Positions 11,121 to 23,100 are shown, counted from the first letter of the stretch. The stretch: DNA of 64,000 bases from Catenaria anguillulae PL171 (GCA_002102555.1 MCFL01000019.1:248001-312000), one strand, 5' to 3'. Translations and numbers: made by a program. Notes: generated from the letters alone by a model not told the origin.

Positions 11121-13790
11121 TCGTCCTGAGTTTTGTTTTGTTTGGAGTCCATTGTATATCTTCTCATTCATGATGCGCTTTCTTTGAGTTATCCCGACCT
11201 GCACTCTTGCTTTTCCCGCACTTCCATTTGCGCCTCCATGCCCACACACTTGAACTCCTCCCCAGTTTTCTCGGTTTTGGCATTTTTCTTTTCGTTTTGG
11301 CGAATCATCCCCGAAACTTGATTTCATCTCCGAAGGGCTGTCGGTCGTTTGGTGCGTCCGTTGTTCTTCAGTCCACGAACTTGGTACTCCTGTACATACA
11401 TCCTCCTCCTTCTCCCTGCTTGAGAATTGCGCTTAACTGTCTCTTGCAAGATTTATGGTCCTCGAAAATGCCAGAAGGATGAGTGTACCGCGACAACATG
11501 ACATGGAGAGCTTTCTGTCGTCGGGCAGACTCATGCACCTGAGAATGGAGATGACGGGCTCAACCGCACAGGACGAGGACGCGGTGTCCATGTCAACGGA
11601 GGCCGGGTACATTCATTTTTCATCAGCATTCAACAGCCAACAGCCACGAACAGACGTCACTTTTCATTTCAAATGAACGCCGCATTCAATGCAGCGGCGC
11701 TATCATGTATACCAATCCGAGCCCGCGACCCTTGTCATGACGATTGAGATTGATCGATCGAAACTCAATGGCACAGTGTGCTTGATTTCCCCAGTCGCCA
11801 AGATGTGGCCAGCCTAGCATGGCCGCTGCTTGCCATCCTTGTGACTCTTGCTGACAAAGTCCTCCACGTACGGAAAATCAGTGCATCAGGCACTTCCCTT
11901 CTCCACGTGCGAGGAAATGCTTGACAAGTAGGCGAGGTCAGCGTGCTAAATCGAGTTTGTTTACACTTTTTGTGGGCAAGTGCACGAGGTTTTCGCCGAG
12001 AATGGCTGCTGAATTGTGCGCGATTAAGTGGTCTTGAATGTGGCGGCAGGCAACGGTTGAGGATGAATGGGGCTTTTCCTTGTGGTTGGGACACAGGCAA
12101 TGGTCAAAGAGACAAAAACAACCGGCGCGCGATCAAAATCCAAAGTGAAGCCGCGGCTTGTCTCACTCCAAAGTCATGATCAACAGCGCTCACAAAAAAC
12201 GACCAACAAGCATGCCGCCGGACGCGGCTCTTGCCGGCCATCATCTCATCAGTGCACTGGTTTCACTTCAGGGTTACCAGAATCCGAACAGATATCAACG
12301 TGGGCTGCTGCGGCTTTCCACACCATTGAAAACCCGAGCTCATACCCTCCTTCAGCGATCGTATTTGTTCTCATTACAGCTCATTGCCTCCCCCGGACGC
12401 TCTCACCGTTCATCCCTGCCCCATTGACACACTCGATTCGCACATACTGAGCCTGCGCCAACGGCATTCCTTGGCCCGTCCAGACTCCTTTGCTCACCAC
12501 TGCAATTTGTCCGTCTCCTGCCATTTTTCTTTCTCGTTATTGATCAGACTTGTGGGACATGCGAGAACGATTGCTAACCAAACTCCCGCAGACGAGCTCG
12601 CGGTAAGCGAGCGGACAATTAGTCGAATTGATACTGCTTAGGCACTCGATCCAGCTGCCGCCGACGTCACTCTGGGTCCTCCACACAGTTTGCCAGCGAC
12701 TACCTGTGCATCACCGCTGCGACACCAGCTCCCCCCGATTGCATTTACCGTTTCTCCCCGCAGAATAATTCACTGGTTGCAAGTCGTGCATGGTCCAGGC
12801 AATGTACTCTGACGTATTGAGCTGATATTGTGTACGTAATCCATCCATCCAGGACGAGATGAGACTTGGCCTGTCCATGCGCTCGCATCATGCTGGCACC
12901 AGTTGCTTGCCTCACTGCGACCTGCTTCTCGTACACACCTGACTCGCATCTGCATCACCCTTGTCCGTATAAAGCTGACCTGTGACCCGTCCCGTGGCCC
13001 AGGTTTATTCTCAAATCACCGACGCTGGTGTTTACCGTACCAACATTCCTATCCGCAACTCACACTGAGTTTCAATTGATCTCACTTGACCTGCAACCAT
13101 CCATCCATCGGCCGCTCCGTCGTTGTGTATCCTCATCGGGTACGTACCTGCCCATTGCTCCTTCTTGTCTCACATGATGATGTTGGCTGCCCCAAGTTAG
13201 GCAGGCACATGCACACTCACGTTTCAATACTCATGGACTCACTCCCACACGCAGCACTTTGCATCCATCGATTCCCAGAGCTTACCCATCTCTCGTCCCG
13301 TTTCGCGTCATCGGCAGATTTTCCATCCTGCCCAGTGCGACTCGACCCCTCATTACTTGCCAATTTTCTCCATTCCCACGGAATCAATCACACAGGACTC
13401 TTCCCTTGTGTCCCACGTGTGCGTGCTTGGGATCTACGTGCCATATCCACACCCTTCATTGCCCGATCCCTCCGCAATCAATCTCGGGACGGGTGTGCCG
13501 TTGCATCAAGCTTGCCAGCTGTCGTTGTTGTCATCCGCTGGCGTTGTGTGTCTCGCAACATCGTCTCTCGCAACAACGCCCATCATTGCTATTGTTGATC
13601 GCTTCCGTCCATTGTCAGCCAGCGAGCGTCGTTTCTCGATCCCATATCCCGTCCACTGTCTTGGGCCCGTCCCCCTCTGTGACTGTACAAATCCCCCGCC
13701 CCTTCCGTCCCAGCCGTGAGCGTTCTCGTCTGGACCGACATTCGCCACATTCTCGGCGCTCGTACGCACACACTCTCGTTCCCATCCGTC
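11121..13790. other. Intergenic between the tandem paralogues
   Basis: About 2.7 kb with no supported gene. Short frames here lack family features and are shorter than those in real genes nearby. A TATA-like element lies at 12968. A possible 5'-UTR intron donor (gtacgtacc) lies near 13140. C/T-rich sequence precedes the paralogue B start, as expected of a leader. Confidence 0.45.
12968..12974 (+). promoter_or_regulatory. TATA-like element upstream of paralogue B
   Basis: The sequence tataaag stands in a GC-moderate context about 820 bases before the B start codon. If used, the leader would be long and probably contain an intron, for which gtacgt near 13140 is a candidate donor. It is suggestive only. 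Confidence 0.3.
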
Positions 13791-16700
13791 ATGTCTGCCT
13801 TGACCATGTCGTCGTCAGCTTCCACAAGCACCCCATTGTCATCGCAGCACGGTGGCGGTGGCCGCAGTACCCAAGTTCAAAGCCATCTATTTATTGACGC
13901 AGTGCTTGCCTCGCCCGCTGCGTTTGGCTATGGCACCGGCGCAAGCGTCTCGGTTGTGGATCAACATGCTGATCAGCAACATCAAGCGTCTGCTTCGCTG
14001 CTGACGCCTGACCTCGCATCGCTGTCCATGTCATCGCACCGCCGCGGAAGCACCTCGTCGGCACTCTATGCATACTCGTCCGCAAGCTCGTCGCCCAGTC
14101 TTGTTGCCACGGCCTCGCACCCAACGGTGACGACCCTGCCCGCCGCCGCGAGTCACCATGATCTTGCAAAAGTACCTGTGCCATCGTCGCCGCCGTCCGG
14201 GCAATTTTTGGAGACGAGCGATTGGTTGACAAGGGCGAGTGTGCAGCAGAATCAAGATCAAGGTTTTGGTCAGCAGCAGCACCATCAGCGCCGCCATTCC
14301 GTGCATCACTTGCCGTTTCAGTACCAGGCGTCGTCGCTGCCATCGCCAGCAAGGCCGCGGCATGACAATCAGGCCACGCCAACGCCAACGCCAACGCCAA
14401 CGCCAACGTCGATTGATTGGATTTTCGAGCAGCAGCAGCAGCAAGGTCAGTGTCTCGCAGACCCAATTGCAACCCAATCTCAATCTCAAACTCAAAATCA
14501 AAATCAGCAGACTGCAGCAGCTGGGTATGTTTGACCAAAGTGTCTCACTCCTCATGATCAATTCAACTCAACCGGTGGCCCGACTCACCGCTTGGTCCCC
14601 TCCCCCTCCCCTCCCCTCTCTATACATACCATTCCTTGTATGACTGTGAATGTGACTGTGGCGCATCCTTGGTTCCTTTCATTTCTGTATCTTTCCCTGT
14701 TGCTTGTTGCTTGCATACTGGTTACTCCCCAACATTCAAATTGCGGCCACCTCACGCCCTCCGTTCCCTCGCTCTCACGTGTGATGATTGCCGAATCACA
14801 CACAGCTCATCCGATGCGTTCAATTTCAACATGCCTCCCTTCTTCACGACGCTCGACTCTGCATCGGTCCCGTCGGCTGCGGCCGCCGACCAGCACGAGC
14901 TTGTCCACACGTCCGTCCTCAATCCAGCTTCATCTGCCGCGCAAGCTCCTCTGCCTCTGCCGGTCGAATCGACGCAAATGCTTCTGGGATCGGGTGCTGC
15001 TCATTCTACTGGTGCATTCATGTTTTCCCGCTTTTCTCGCATTTTCCACGCATTCACACTGGTGACTCACAACAACGCCGCTCATTCGCAGAAGGCCTAC
15101 TCAACTCGCTTGACGTTTCAGCGCCAATGCCAATGCCTCAATCGCAGCCGCAGGGCAACTCGTTTGACATTGATGCATTGCTTGCCCAAGCCGCCGCCGA
15201 CGCGCACTTTGAATTGGCGCAACAACAACAACAGCAGCAGCACCAATCGCAATCGCAATCGCAATCGCAATCACAAGTGCTTATTCCAGTGACTTGCGTC
15301 ACGGATCCATCCGCTTTTGCCGTCCAAGACAGTGTCCCGTTCGCACTTGACTGTCACCAGGCAGCTGCGAGCCGCAAACGCAAGCGGTGTGTGGGGGCCA
15401 ACCCAGGGGGTCCATCTTGCTCGTCCGCGTCTACCTCGACTTCCTCGTCGCCCGATCTGGTCGCCGTCACCTGGCACCACCAGCCGCCGCCCGCGGCACC
15501 CCTGCTCGCCTCGCACGCTCATGTACCCGTCATGGATCCCTCGACAGCGCCTTCAATGGCGGCCTTGACTTTCCCGATTCCATCGCCCGGGTTGGCCACG
15601 AGCCACACGGTTACTGATCCCATGGTCGCCGCGCACACCTCGCCAACCATGATGGCGACCACAGTCGACTCCAGCGCGCCTGGCCCGATTCCGGCCCTGT
15701 GCAAGTCCATGCCCAACCCAACGGCGCCAGCGGCCGGTGCAGGTGTGATTGCTGACACAGTGCTTGGCCGGTTGCGTGTGGGCCAGCGCCGCGATTACAC
15801 CGTGTCGCGGTCGCCAGCAACTAGTCCATCGATGCGCGCTAGCGACATGATGGGTGAGGAGGCGACACGCTTGGGGGCGTGTTCAAGGCGCAGGCCTTCG
15901 TTGCCGACCATTGTCGAAGGACACACTGTGTCGGCGAGGACCAGGATGGATTCGGGCTACGTGCCCGACCTTGACTTGCACCCGTATGCGCATGTGCGCG
16001 GGTTCTCGTTGCCAGAGTTGGCTGAGCCCATTGGACCCGCAAGTGCGCACGTGCGCACCATGTCCATGCCCAACATGCCCATCATGCCCATCATGGCCGA
16101 TGGCGCCGAACACGATTCGCAGCCACAAGTGCTCGAGATCAAGTTTGCGTGCGAGGTCGGTGGCATGGAGCCTGTCAAGCGTCGCAAGATGCGCAAGGGT
16201 AAGGGCGGGCGAAAGGTGCCGACCGCATCGGATGCGGCCACAGGTGACGCCGAGACCGAGTGCACTAGCGCCGACGAGGGGGATGGCGATGGCCGCCAGC
16301 AGGTGTTCCGGCGTCGTGGGTCAACGTCGTCCGAGTCGTCGGTCGACCACGTGGCACGCGCTGCGGCGGATGGCGACAACAAGTGTCCTGCGTGTGACTT
16401 GCCCGAGGGCACGCTCATGCGATCAAGCCCGTTGCTGTGCCAAGCATGCGTTGCCAAACGCAAGCGGGCAGTCGAGGCGGCAACAAGGGCCTTCTTGGAC
16501 AAGCACAGGGGAAAGATGTCTGAGTGTATTGCGTGTCATGAAGTCAAGTCGGTGGTCCATGAGTGCGTCACTTTTCATCTTTTTACTTTCGCTGTTCGCG
16601 TCCTTTCAAGACGACACAATGGCTGACCTTCTCAATGTTCCCGAATATTTAGTTTCAGTCGCCTGGGCATGGAGTACCGGCGCATTTGCAAGCGTTGCGA

Positions 16701-16818
16701 TTACAAGGCGCAAAAGGAGCGCAAAAAGAAGCAGATGGCGGCCAAGGAGGCTGACCTCACGCCGCAAGTACTGGACGCTGCTGCCGCAGCACAAGATACC
16801 CCTCAGGTTGCTGCATAA
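13791..16818 (+). CDS. Cys-rich putative zinc-binding protein, tandem paralogue B
   Basis: Proposed exons are 13791-14524, 14806-15011, 15092-16562 and about 16621-16818, with the same intron positions and phases as paralogue A. The shared islands are RRHSVHHLPFQ, IDWIFE, LLNSLDV, NSFDIDALLAQAA, RLRVGQRRDYTVSRS and VEGHTVSARTRMDSG. It also shares the complete C-terminal region with four CxxC pairs (CPAC, CQAC, CIAC, CKRC). Differences from A lie in low-complexity parts: an expanded Thr-Pro run before IDWIFE, a QQQQQQQQ plus Ser-Gln run after AHFELA, and a Met-Pro-Ile-Met run near 16070. The C-terminus differs after the identical block (LTPQVLDAAA...QVAA against VLAQVPDAAA...PEADPE). Function is unknown; a DNA- or RNA-associated role is likely from the zinc ribbons and basic tail. 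Confidence 0.7.
14376..14405 (+). repeat. Hexanucleotide microsatellite (acgcca)x5
   Basis: Five exact copies of acgcca encode Thr-Pro repeats just before the conserved STOP-free motif SIDWIFE. Paralogue A has a single acgcca at the matching place, so this is a length change since duplication, or a reduction in A. Confidence 0.85.
16174..16751 (+). repeat. 578-base block identical to 10473-11050 (copy B)
   Basis: Second copy of the identical tract, in paralogue B. It covers the zinc-binding region, the last intron and the start of the last exon. The same predicted peptides appear in more than one frame of both copies, which independently shows nucleotide identity. Confidence 0.9.
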
Positions 16819-17407
16819 GCGTTCCCCAAGAGTGTTCGTCAGTCGTTGACGAAGCATGCCCAATATTGTATATACCTTTTTTTGATCCGTTTCTGGTTTT
16901 TCATATTCATATCACCTGCACTCTCAATTCCATTGTTGTCGTTCCTTTTTCCCAGTGTTTTGCCTCCTGTGTCGCCGCTGCGCACCCTCACTGTCACCCT
17001 TTCTATCCGTCTTCCCTTTGCATTTTCTCGTTGCGTCCAATGTGTGTACCATTTCGCAAAGGACAACAGTACCAAGCCCAAGTACCTCGCAATTCTCACT
17101 CCCATCCCATTTCATTCTCCGGCTTCGTTTGGATGAGCAGCCCCTTTGTACATATCATATGTGAGCAATAAAGTTATGTCTGCGTGTCCCTCACCCTTCA
17201 TAGGTTATTTTTGTCATCCCGCACAGACTTTCTTTCGAGGCAGACCAGTCGCAAGCCCCGGTAAGCCACATGTGCGTCCGTCGTCAACATGCATGTCCTG
17301 TCCAAGCCATGATCATGACAAACACCGGCCCGCGAGACGCTCCGATCTGACCTGAGCAGACAGCAGACTTACGCGACATGACGTGATCCGAGCAAAATCT
17401 CGCGGGA

Positions 17408-17415
17408 TATAAATA
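17408..17415 (+). promoter_or_regulatory. TATA box of the aldo-keto reductase gene
   Basis: A clean tataaata lies 119 bases before the proposed ATG at 17534, followed by a GC-rich start region and a short leader. It is the best TATA box in the window and fits an inducible metabolic gene. Confidence 0.65.
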
Positions 17416-17533
17416 GGTTCGCCCGTCCCGTGCGCGTGCGGAGGGCAGCTCTCCTTACCACCGTTCTGTCCCACAGCAAGAGTACCGCCTGCACATGCAA
17501 TCCATCTCACGCAACCGCCACTCAATCATCATC

Positions 17534-18487
17534 ATGTCGTCCGCCATCCGCACCTTTACCCTCAACACTGGCGCAAAGCTCCCCGCCGTGGGCCTCGGCA
17601 CCTGGCAATCGGCGCCGGGCGAGGTCGGCACCGCCGTGCAAGCCGCCCTCGACGCCGGGTACCGCCACCTGGACCTTGCCTACGTGTACTGCAACGAAAA
17701 AGAAATCGGCCAAGCACTGTCGTCGTGGTTTGCGTCCCACCCGAATGTGAAGCGGTCCGATGTGTTCATCACCAGCAAGCTGTGGAATACCTTCCACCGG
17801 CCAGCAGACGTGCCAAAGGCCCTGGAAACATCGCTCAAGGACTTGCAGCTCGAGTACCTCGACTTGTACCTGGTGCACTGGCCTATTGCCTTTGCGCCCA
17901 ATGCCGCAGGCGACCTGTCGCCCAAGCGTGCCGACGGCACGTTTGACGAAGAGACCGCTCAAGTCAAGGTGCTCGACACGTGGCTTGCCATGGAAAAGTT
18001 GCTCGCCTCAGGCAAAGTCAAGGCCATTGGTGTGTCCAACTTTAACGCGGCCACGCTCGAGTACATTGTGGCCAACTCGCGTGTGGTGCCTGCCGTCAAC
18101 CAGGTCGAGCTGCACCCGTACTTGCCGCAGGACGACTTGTTGGCCGTTGCAACCAAGTTGGGCGTGCACTTGTCTGCGTACTCGCCGCTCGGGTCCACGG
18201 CGTCCAAGCCATTGATTCGCGAGGATCCCGTGGTCGTGGAGATTGCCAACAAGCACAAGGTCGAGCCCGCACAGGTGCTCATTTCCTGGGCAGTCAAGCG
18301 CGGAACAAGTGTGTTGCCAAAGTCGGTGACGCCCAGCCGCATTGCATCCAACTTGAAGGTCGTGGACTTGGACGCTGAGGATATGGACAAGTTGAAGGCT
18401 TTGGGCAAGCGCGCGTTGAGGACCTGTGACCCAAAGGGGTTCTGGGGCATTGACGTGTTTGGCGAGTCGGTGGGCGTGATTCATTAG
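17534..18487 (+). CDS. Aldo-keto reductase (AKR superfamily)
   Basis: Intronless, 317 residues from the ATG at 17534 (MSSAIRTFTLNTG). An in-frame ATG at 17495 would add 13 residues with no family counterpart. Family marks in order: AVGLGTWQ at the N-terminus, catalytic Asp and Tyr in AGYRHLDLAYVYCNEKEIG, Lys in DVFITSKLW, His in YLDLYLVHWP, then GVSNF, VNQVELHPYLPQ, LSAYSPLGS and the NADP-binding end LPKSVTPSRIASNLKV. Such enzymes reduce aldehydes, aldoses or glycerol-type carbonyls with NADPH in the cytosol. The substrate cannot be told from sequence; xylose reductase or glycerol dehydrogenase-like activity is possible. The length matches the family norm of about 315-325. Confidence 0.93.
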   Translation: MSSAIRTFTLNTGAKLPAVGLGTWQSAPGEVGTAVQAALDAGYRHLDLAYVYCNEKEIGQALSSWFASHPNVKRSDVFITSKLWNTFHRPADVPKALETSLKDLQLEYLDLYLVHWPIAFAPNAAGDLSPKRADGTFDEETAQVKVLDTWLAMEKLLASGKVKAIGVSNFNAATLEYIVANSRVVPAVNQVELHPYLPQDDLLAVATKLGVHLSAYSPLGSTASKPLIREDPVVVEIANKHKVEPAQVLISWAVKRGTSVLPKSVTPSRIASNLKVVDLDAEDMDKLKALGKRALRTCDPKGFWGIDVFGESVGVIH

Positions 18488-19007
18488 GGATTGTATCGTT
18501 GGGACCCGCAGTATTGTGAATTGTGGTTGTCATTTTCTTCATACTTCGGTTTTATCGTACATGAATGCTCGGTTGTTGAATTTTTCCGTTTTCAGTGCAT
18601 CAAGATACAGCTGGAGCGACTGAGGACAACGAATCTGGGTGGCAACGAATGGTGTCGGAAACGGTAGTTGCTCAAGCAGACACCCGGGTATTCGTTGATA
18701 TCTTTTCATTCAACTTCGTTCACATCGTACCTCCTGTGTGAACCTTGCCGGGTCGGAACGGTGATGCAAGTTTGAAGCAAATGTCATGATTCAGAATCAA
18801 CAATCGACAACAGGACAGACATGTGTATAAACGAGAGCAATGAGGAGTTTGTTTGATTTGTTGCCTCTGGAACTGGCACAAGCAACAATAACAAGAAACG
18901 AAAAGAAGATGGTGACTGGAATACGACAGCCGCAGCTGCTGCAACGACCACAAGCACCAGCAAGCTTGACCAAGGCTGGAAACATTGACCGAATTGGAAT
19001 TCCCATT
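18488..19007. other. Intergenic between convergent genes
   Basis: About 520 bases shared by the 3' flanks of the aldo-keto reductase (+) and the myosin light chain gene (-). No gene, repeat or RNA is evident. Confidence 0.5.
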
Positions 19008-19726
19008 CTAACCCGAAATAATCGCGCGCACAAAATCTGAACCAGGTCATCAACGTTGGTAAGCCAACTGATCCGACTGTCTTGTCTCAAATATCCGCCA
19101 AACCCCATCGGAATTTTCAACATACCTTCATACCGAACGGTTCCATCCTTTGTCTGCTCAACATACTTCAGCAACTCGTCAACATCGGCATCCGACAACT
19201 TCTCGCCCAAGCTCGTCAGAACATAACGCAGCTCGCCCGTGGAAATGTATCCCGTCTGGTCCTTGTCAAACACGTGGAACCCTTGCAAAAACTCTTCCAT
19301 GGTCGCCTGCAGCTTGAACGTGTCTGGCTTGGCCAAGATGTCGACAAACATGTCAAATGTCACGCCCGATTTGCCACCACCGGGCAGATTGGCCGTGATG
19401 GCACGCACTTGAGCTTCGGTTGGGTTTTCGCCAATGGCGCGCAGCAGGTCGCCAATCACTGTAGTATCAATAAGCAGGTGGGTCAGGGGGTTGGTGTTGC
19501 GGCTGGCGAACGTGATGGGATCACGATCATGACACGGACCGGAAACGTCAACTTGGCCCGAGCCCTTCTTGTCAAACAAGGAAAAGAGCTCCTTGAAGTC
19601 TGTGCACACGTTGGTTTGGTCAGTGGAGGTTGAAGTTGGTTGACGCGTGCTCGCTGAGCCAGGCACTTGACTTCATGAGGGAAGATGCCCTCGACCCATA
19701 CCGTTGAGTTGTTCCTCCGTGTACAT
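19008..19726 (-). CDS. Essential myosin light chain / calmodulin-like EF-hand protein (Mlc1/Cdc4 type)
   Basis: Exons on the minus strand are 19726-19702, 19599-19540, 19458-19126 and 19036-19008, a total of 447 bases or 148 residues, matching the ~149 residues usual for the family. The first exon is only 25 bases (MYTEEQLN plus one base) and the last only 29 bases (ending [11 protein letters not shown]). The core reads [84 protein letters not shown]. Only the third EF-hand keeps a good Ca-binding loop ([12 protein letters not shown]); the first loop ([10 protein letters not shown]) is shortened, as in essential light chains. It should bind IQ motifs of class II and V myosins at the cytokinetic ring and on cargo motors. 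Confidence 0.88.
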
Positions 19727-20138
19727 GATTGCAGCAGTTTGAGAGAGTTCGTTGCCGGGAGTAGTGTGAATCGGCTAATACCAGTATCATTCTGTGTTGC
19801 CGGAGATATCCGATCCGTTAAATACTCGTGACAGTGGGAAGTACTGTACGTATCTTTAGCCGTTCCGCTGATCGCACTTTGAAGAATTTCTGATTGCCTC
19901 GTGGCAAGCAAAGAGAATGAAAGAGTAGAATCTATGCGACTGTATTGAACTTCATGTGAAAAAGTTTGGAACCAACATGACGAGAAATCCAACTGGGGAA
20001 GAGAAATGACTCGAAAAAATGTGTGTGCCGGGGATCCAAAAAGAACAAAAGAAAAACGAAAAATCCAAAACTGCAAAGATGTACGACAAGGACAAAAGAA
20101 AAAAAAAGAAAAAAGACAGCAACTCACACAGACATGAT
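19727..20138. other. Intergenic, promoter of light chain and 3' flank of the PDE gene
   Basis: About 410 bases. The part next to 20138 is A-rich with purine tracts (aaaagaaaaacgaaaaatcc), the likely 3' flank of the minus-strand PDE gene. No gene is seen. Confidence 0.5.
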
Positions 20139-23100
20139 CTACCGGTCCCTGCGGCCAGGAGGTGCCGGCTGCAACGCCACCATCCCAGCCCCAGACGTCG
20201 TCCCGGGCACTGCCACTGGCGGCGGTTGCGACAAGACCTGCTCATCGGCCGCACCAGTGGTAGCACCAAACTGCACTTGAGCCTCGCCCAACAATGGCGG
20301 ATGCTGGTGCACCGTGGGCGACACGGCAAGTGTGCCGCCCCCAGAAACACTTGTGCCCACGGACCGTGCGCTCGACCTACGCGACGTTGGGCCCAAATGC
20401 ACCACGGACGCGCCCGAATCCGTTGGTTCGGTTTCCGAGGGAATGGCGCTAAGCGGACGAGGCGGTAGCAATGGATCCGAAAGCGCTTCTTCGGACGAAA
20501 CCGATTCGTCGGCCTCATCGGCGGCGGCGGCGGCGGCGGCCTCTTGCTCGGCTTGCATGCCCGCCCAATAGTCACGCGTCACGGCAATGTTCTTGAGGTA
20601 CATTTCCATGCCCGAGATGGCGCGGCCCATGGTGCGAAACAGCGGCGCGCACATAAACTCGGAAAACGTCAATCCGAGCCGCGCACTCTGTGCATTCAAC
20701 CGATCGCCAAACCCACTCACAGGCAAACCCAACTCGCGCTCCACGTCGCCTTGACAAAACATTTCCTCCTGAATGCAATCTGCCCACCCTTTGGCCAAAT
20801 GCAGCGGGCGGATCACATTGGACACGTCGGCGCACTTGATGAGCATCTCGAGTGACCGCGCGCGGTGTTCCTTGTCGAGGTGGTTAAAGTTGGTTGAAAT
20901 CTCGTTAAACTTGGCCAAGATGTCAACGTGCTTTGCCAAGTCGGTCGACAAGATACACCGCACCATGAGCGTACGGATCTCGGCTTGCAGCGTGCGCGGG
21001 TGGTGCGCCAACAACTTGTGATGAGTGATGAGCCGGTAGGCTTCGTGCATGTGCCTGTTTTCGAGCGGCGACTGGTCATTGTAAAGCAGGGCCAGCGGCG
21101 ATTGCGTTTGGATGTGGTAGTTGTTGGTCTTGCCATCGTGCTCGAGGTCGTGGCACACGCACGCGAGCATGAACGAAAGTTGTTCAGAGAGCGGGAACAT
21201 GAGGCGAGGGATCTTGCGCTTTTGCGGAAGCGGCGGCGACGGGAACGGGTCGAGCGGGTCCACAGCGGGGGCAGCACCAGAAGAGGCGGCGGCCGCGGCC
21301 GCTGCAACGGCATAGCTGATGGATGTGGGGGTGGGAGGGACCGCAGCGCCAAATTCGTCGTGAGCCTCGCTCGGGGGCGTGTACGATTCGTCGGACGCAC
21401 ATACACAGCACGTGCGCAAAAACAGGTAGGCCGCTTGCGTGACGTCGAATGCGTGGCGGAAGTTGTGGTACGGGTTGGGCTTGTACCCGCGCTCAATGTC
21501 CTTGAGAAAGTCGAGAAACTGGGCCGGGTTGATCATAAAGTGGTCGAGCAAACCCAGGTCGGCAAACATGTCGACGAGGAAAACAAGCAGCTCGGCGTGC
21601 GTGTAGGACCACACGTCAAAGTTCCACGAGTTGAGCAAGGGCAAGTGTGTGGGTTCGGGCAGCTGCGCCGGGAGCGTGACTGACGCAATCGGGTCGGCGT
21701 CTTGTGGGTCTTCCATTGCGGGCGGGAGCACAGAGAGAATGGATGACGTGGACGAGGTCCGCTCACGGTCGATTTTGCGGCGGTGCATCTCGGAAAGCCG
21801 GCGAAGTCGTGGTCCAGACGGGGACGAGCCGCCCGCGGCCGTGGCTGGCGAACCGCCGGCGCCGCCCGGTGTAGGACTGGTCAATGTGGATGTAACATCC
21901 CTCAACACCTCGCTCGCCAACCAACTCTTTGTCTCTGCATCCACGTCAGTCCGACTCAACACGCGCTCAAACGCGGGGCGATACAAATTGCTCGTGCGCA
22001 AGCCTTCAAGAACCTGCCGCAAACTTGCCTTTGCCGCATCCGACATGCCTTCCTCGGAACTCAGCAGCGTTGAAACAGCCTGCGTGATCAAGTTGAGTGG
22101 GGTTTCGACTGCAGCCGACACTTGGTGCTCGAGCGACTCGACCTTGACTTCGAGCGTCTTGCGCTTGTTGCGTTCTTCCTCGAGCAGCTGCAGCACTTTT
22201 TTCTCCTTGCGCTTGCGCCAAACGGATCGCCACACGCCCTTGACGGCCTCATGCTTGACGGGTTTCACGAGATAATCGTCGGCGCCCGCACGCAGGCAAG
22301 AGTAGGCAAGTTCCATTTCATCAACCGAGGCCATCACTGCGTCAACGTTTGGGGAATGTGCATGTTAAGTTATTTTGGATATCACGAGAGTGACGAGGAA
22401 GAGCAGCGAAAGAGAAAGAGAAGAAGAAAAAAAAAAAAAAGACGCACTGATGACGGGCACGAGCAACAAGTCCAAATCGGACCGAATCGATCGCAGCAGT
22501 TCAATCCCTTGAACAGTTGAAATATCGCAAATGACAAGCGAATACTCTGGACACACTGGCGGTGGCGGTGGCACGTGCCTGGCCACACTTGAACTGCCCG
22601 CGCTGGGTGATACTTGGCCCGATTCTTCTTCTTCGTCCACACAAGCACCATTTTGTGGATGCCATCCGCCCAACAAGCCCATGGGCGGCGGGCGGCGGAG
22701 GCGAGTGAGCGCGGCGCTAGTGGAATCGACCACGTCGACCGGGTATCCGGCATTGGCCAGTTGCGCAACAACGAGGCGCGCGTGGCGGAAATCGCCATCG
22801 ACAACAAGCACGCGGACTTCGGAGGGGGTCACACTGAGCTTGCGCGAAAAGAAGCGGTGGAAGCTCGGGTCGGTCGGTGACAGGTCAGAGACAAATGAGT
22901 TTGTGGACCCGCGTCGGGACATGACGAGTGCGGGCAAAGGGTTGGAGTTTGGGGTCGAGGACGAGAGCGGGATGGGCAAGGTCAGCGAGGCAGAGCGCGA
23001 GTGTGGGGCCGAAATTGGGCCTGACGACGAGGAGGCCGAGGGGAAAGGTTCGAGCGGCTGCTGGTGGGACAGGGAAGACCGTCGCAGGATGGCTCCGCGG

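Noticed and set aside
17495-17533. Upstream in-frame ATG of the aldo-keto reductase
   Set aside because: It would add 13 residues absent from the family; the ATG at 17534 begins the usual N-terminus.
18797-19125. Long C-terminal extension of the light chain read through the last intron
   Set aside because: Splicing to the exon 19036-19008 gives the family C-terminus and length; the read-through is hydrophobic nonsense.
20928-21683. Plus-strand open frame of 251 codons
   Set aside because: Antisense to the PDE catalytic domain; no family features of its own.
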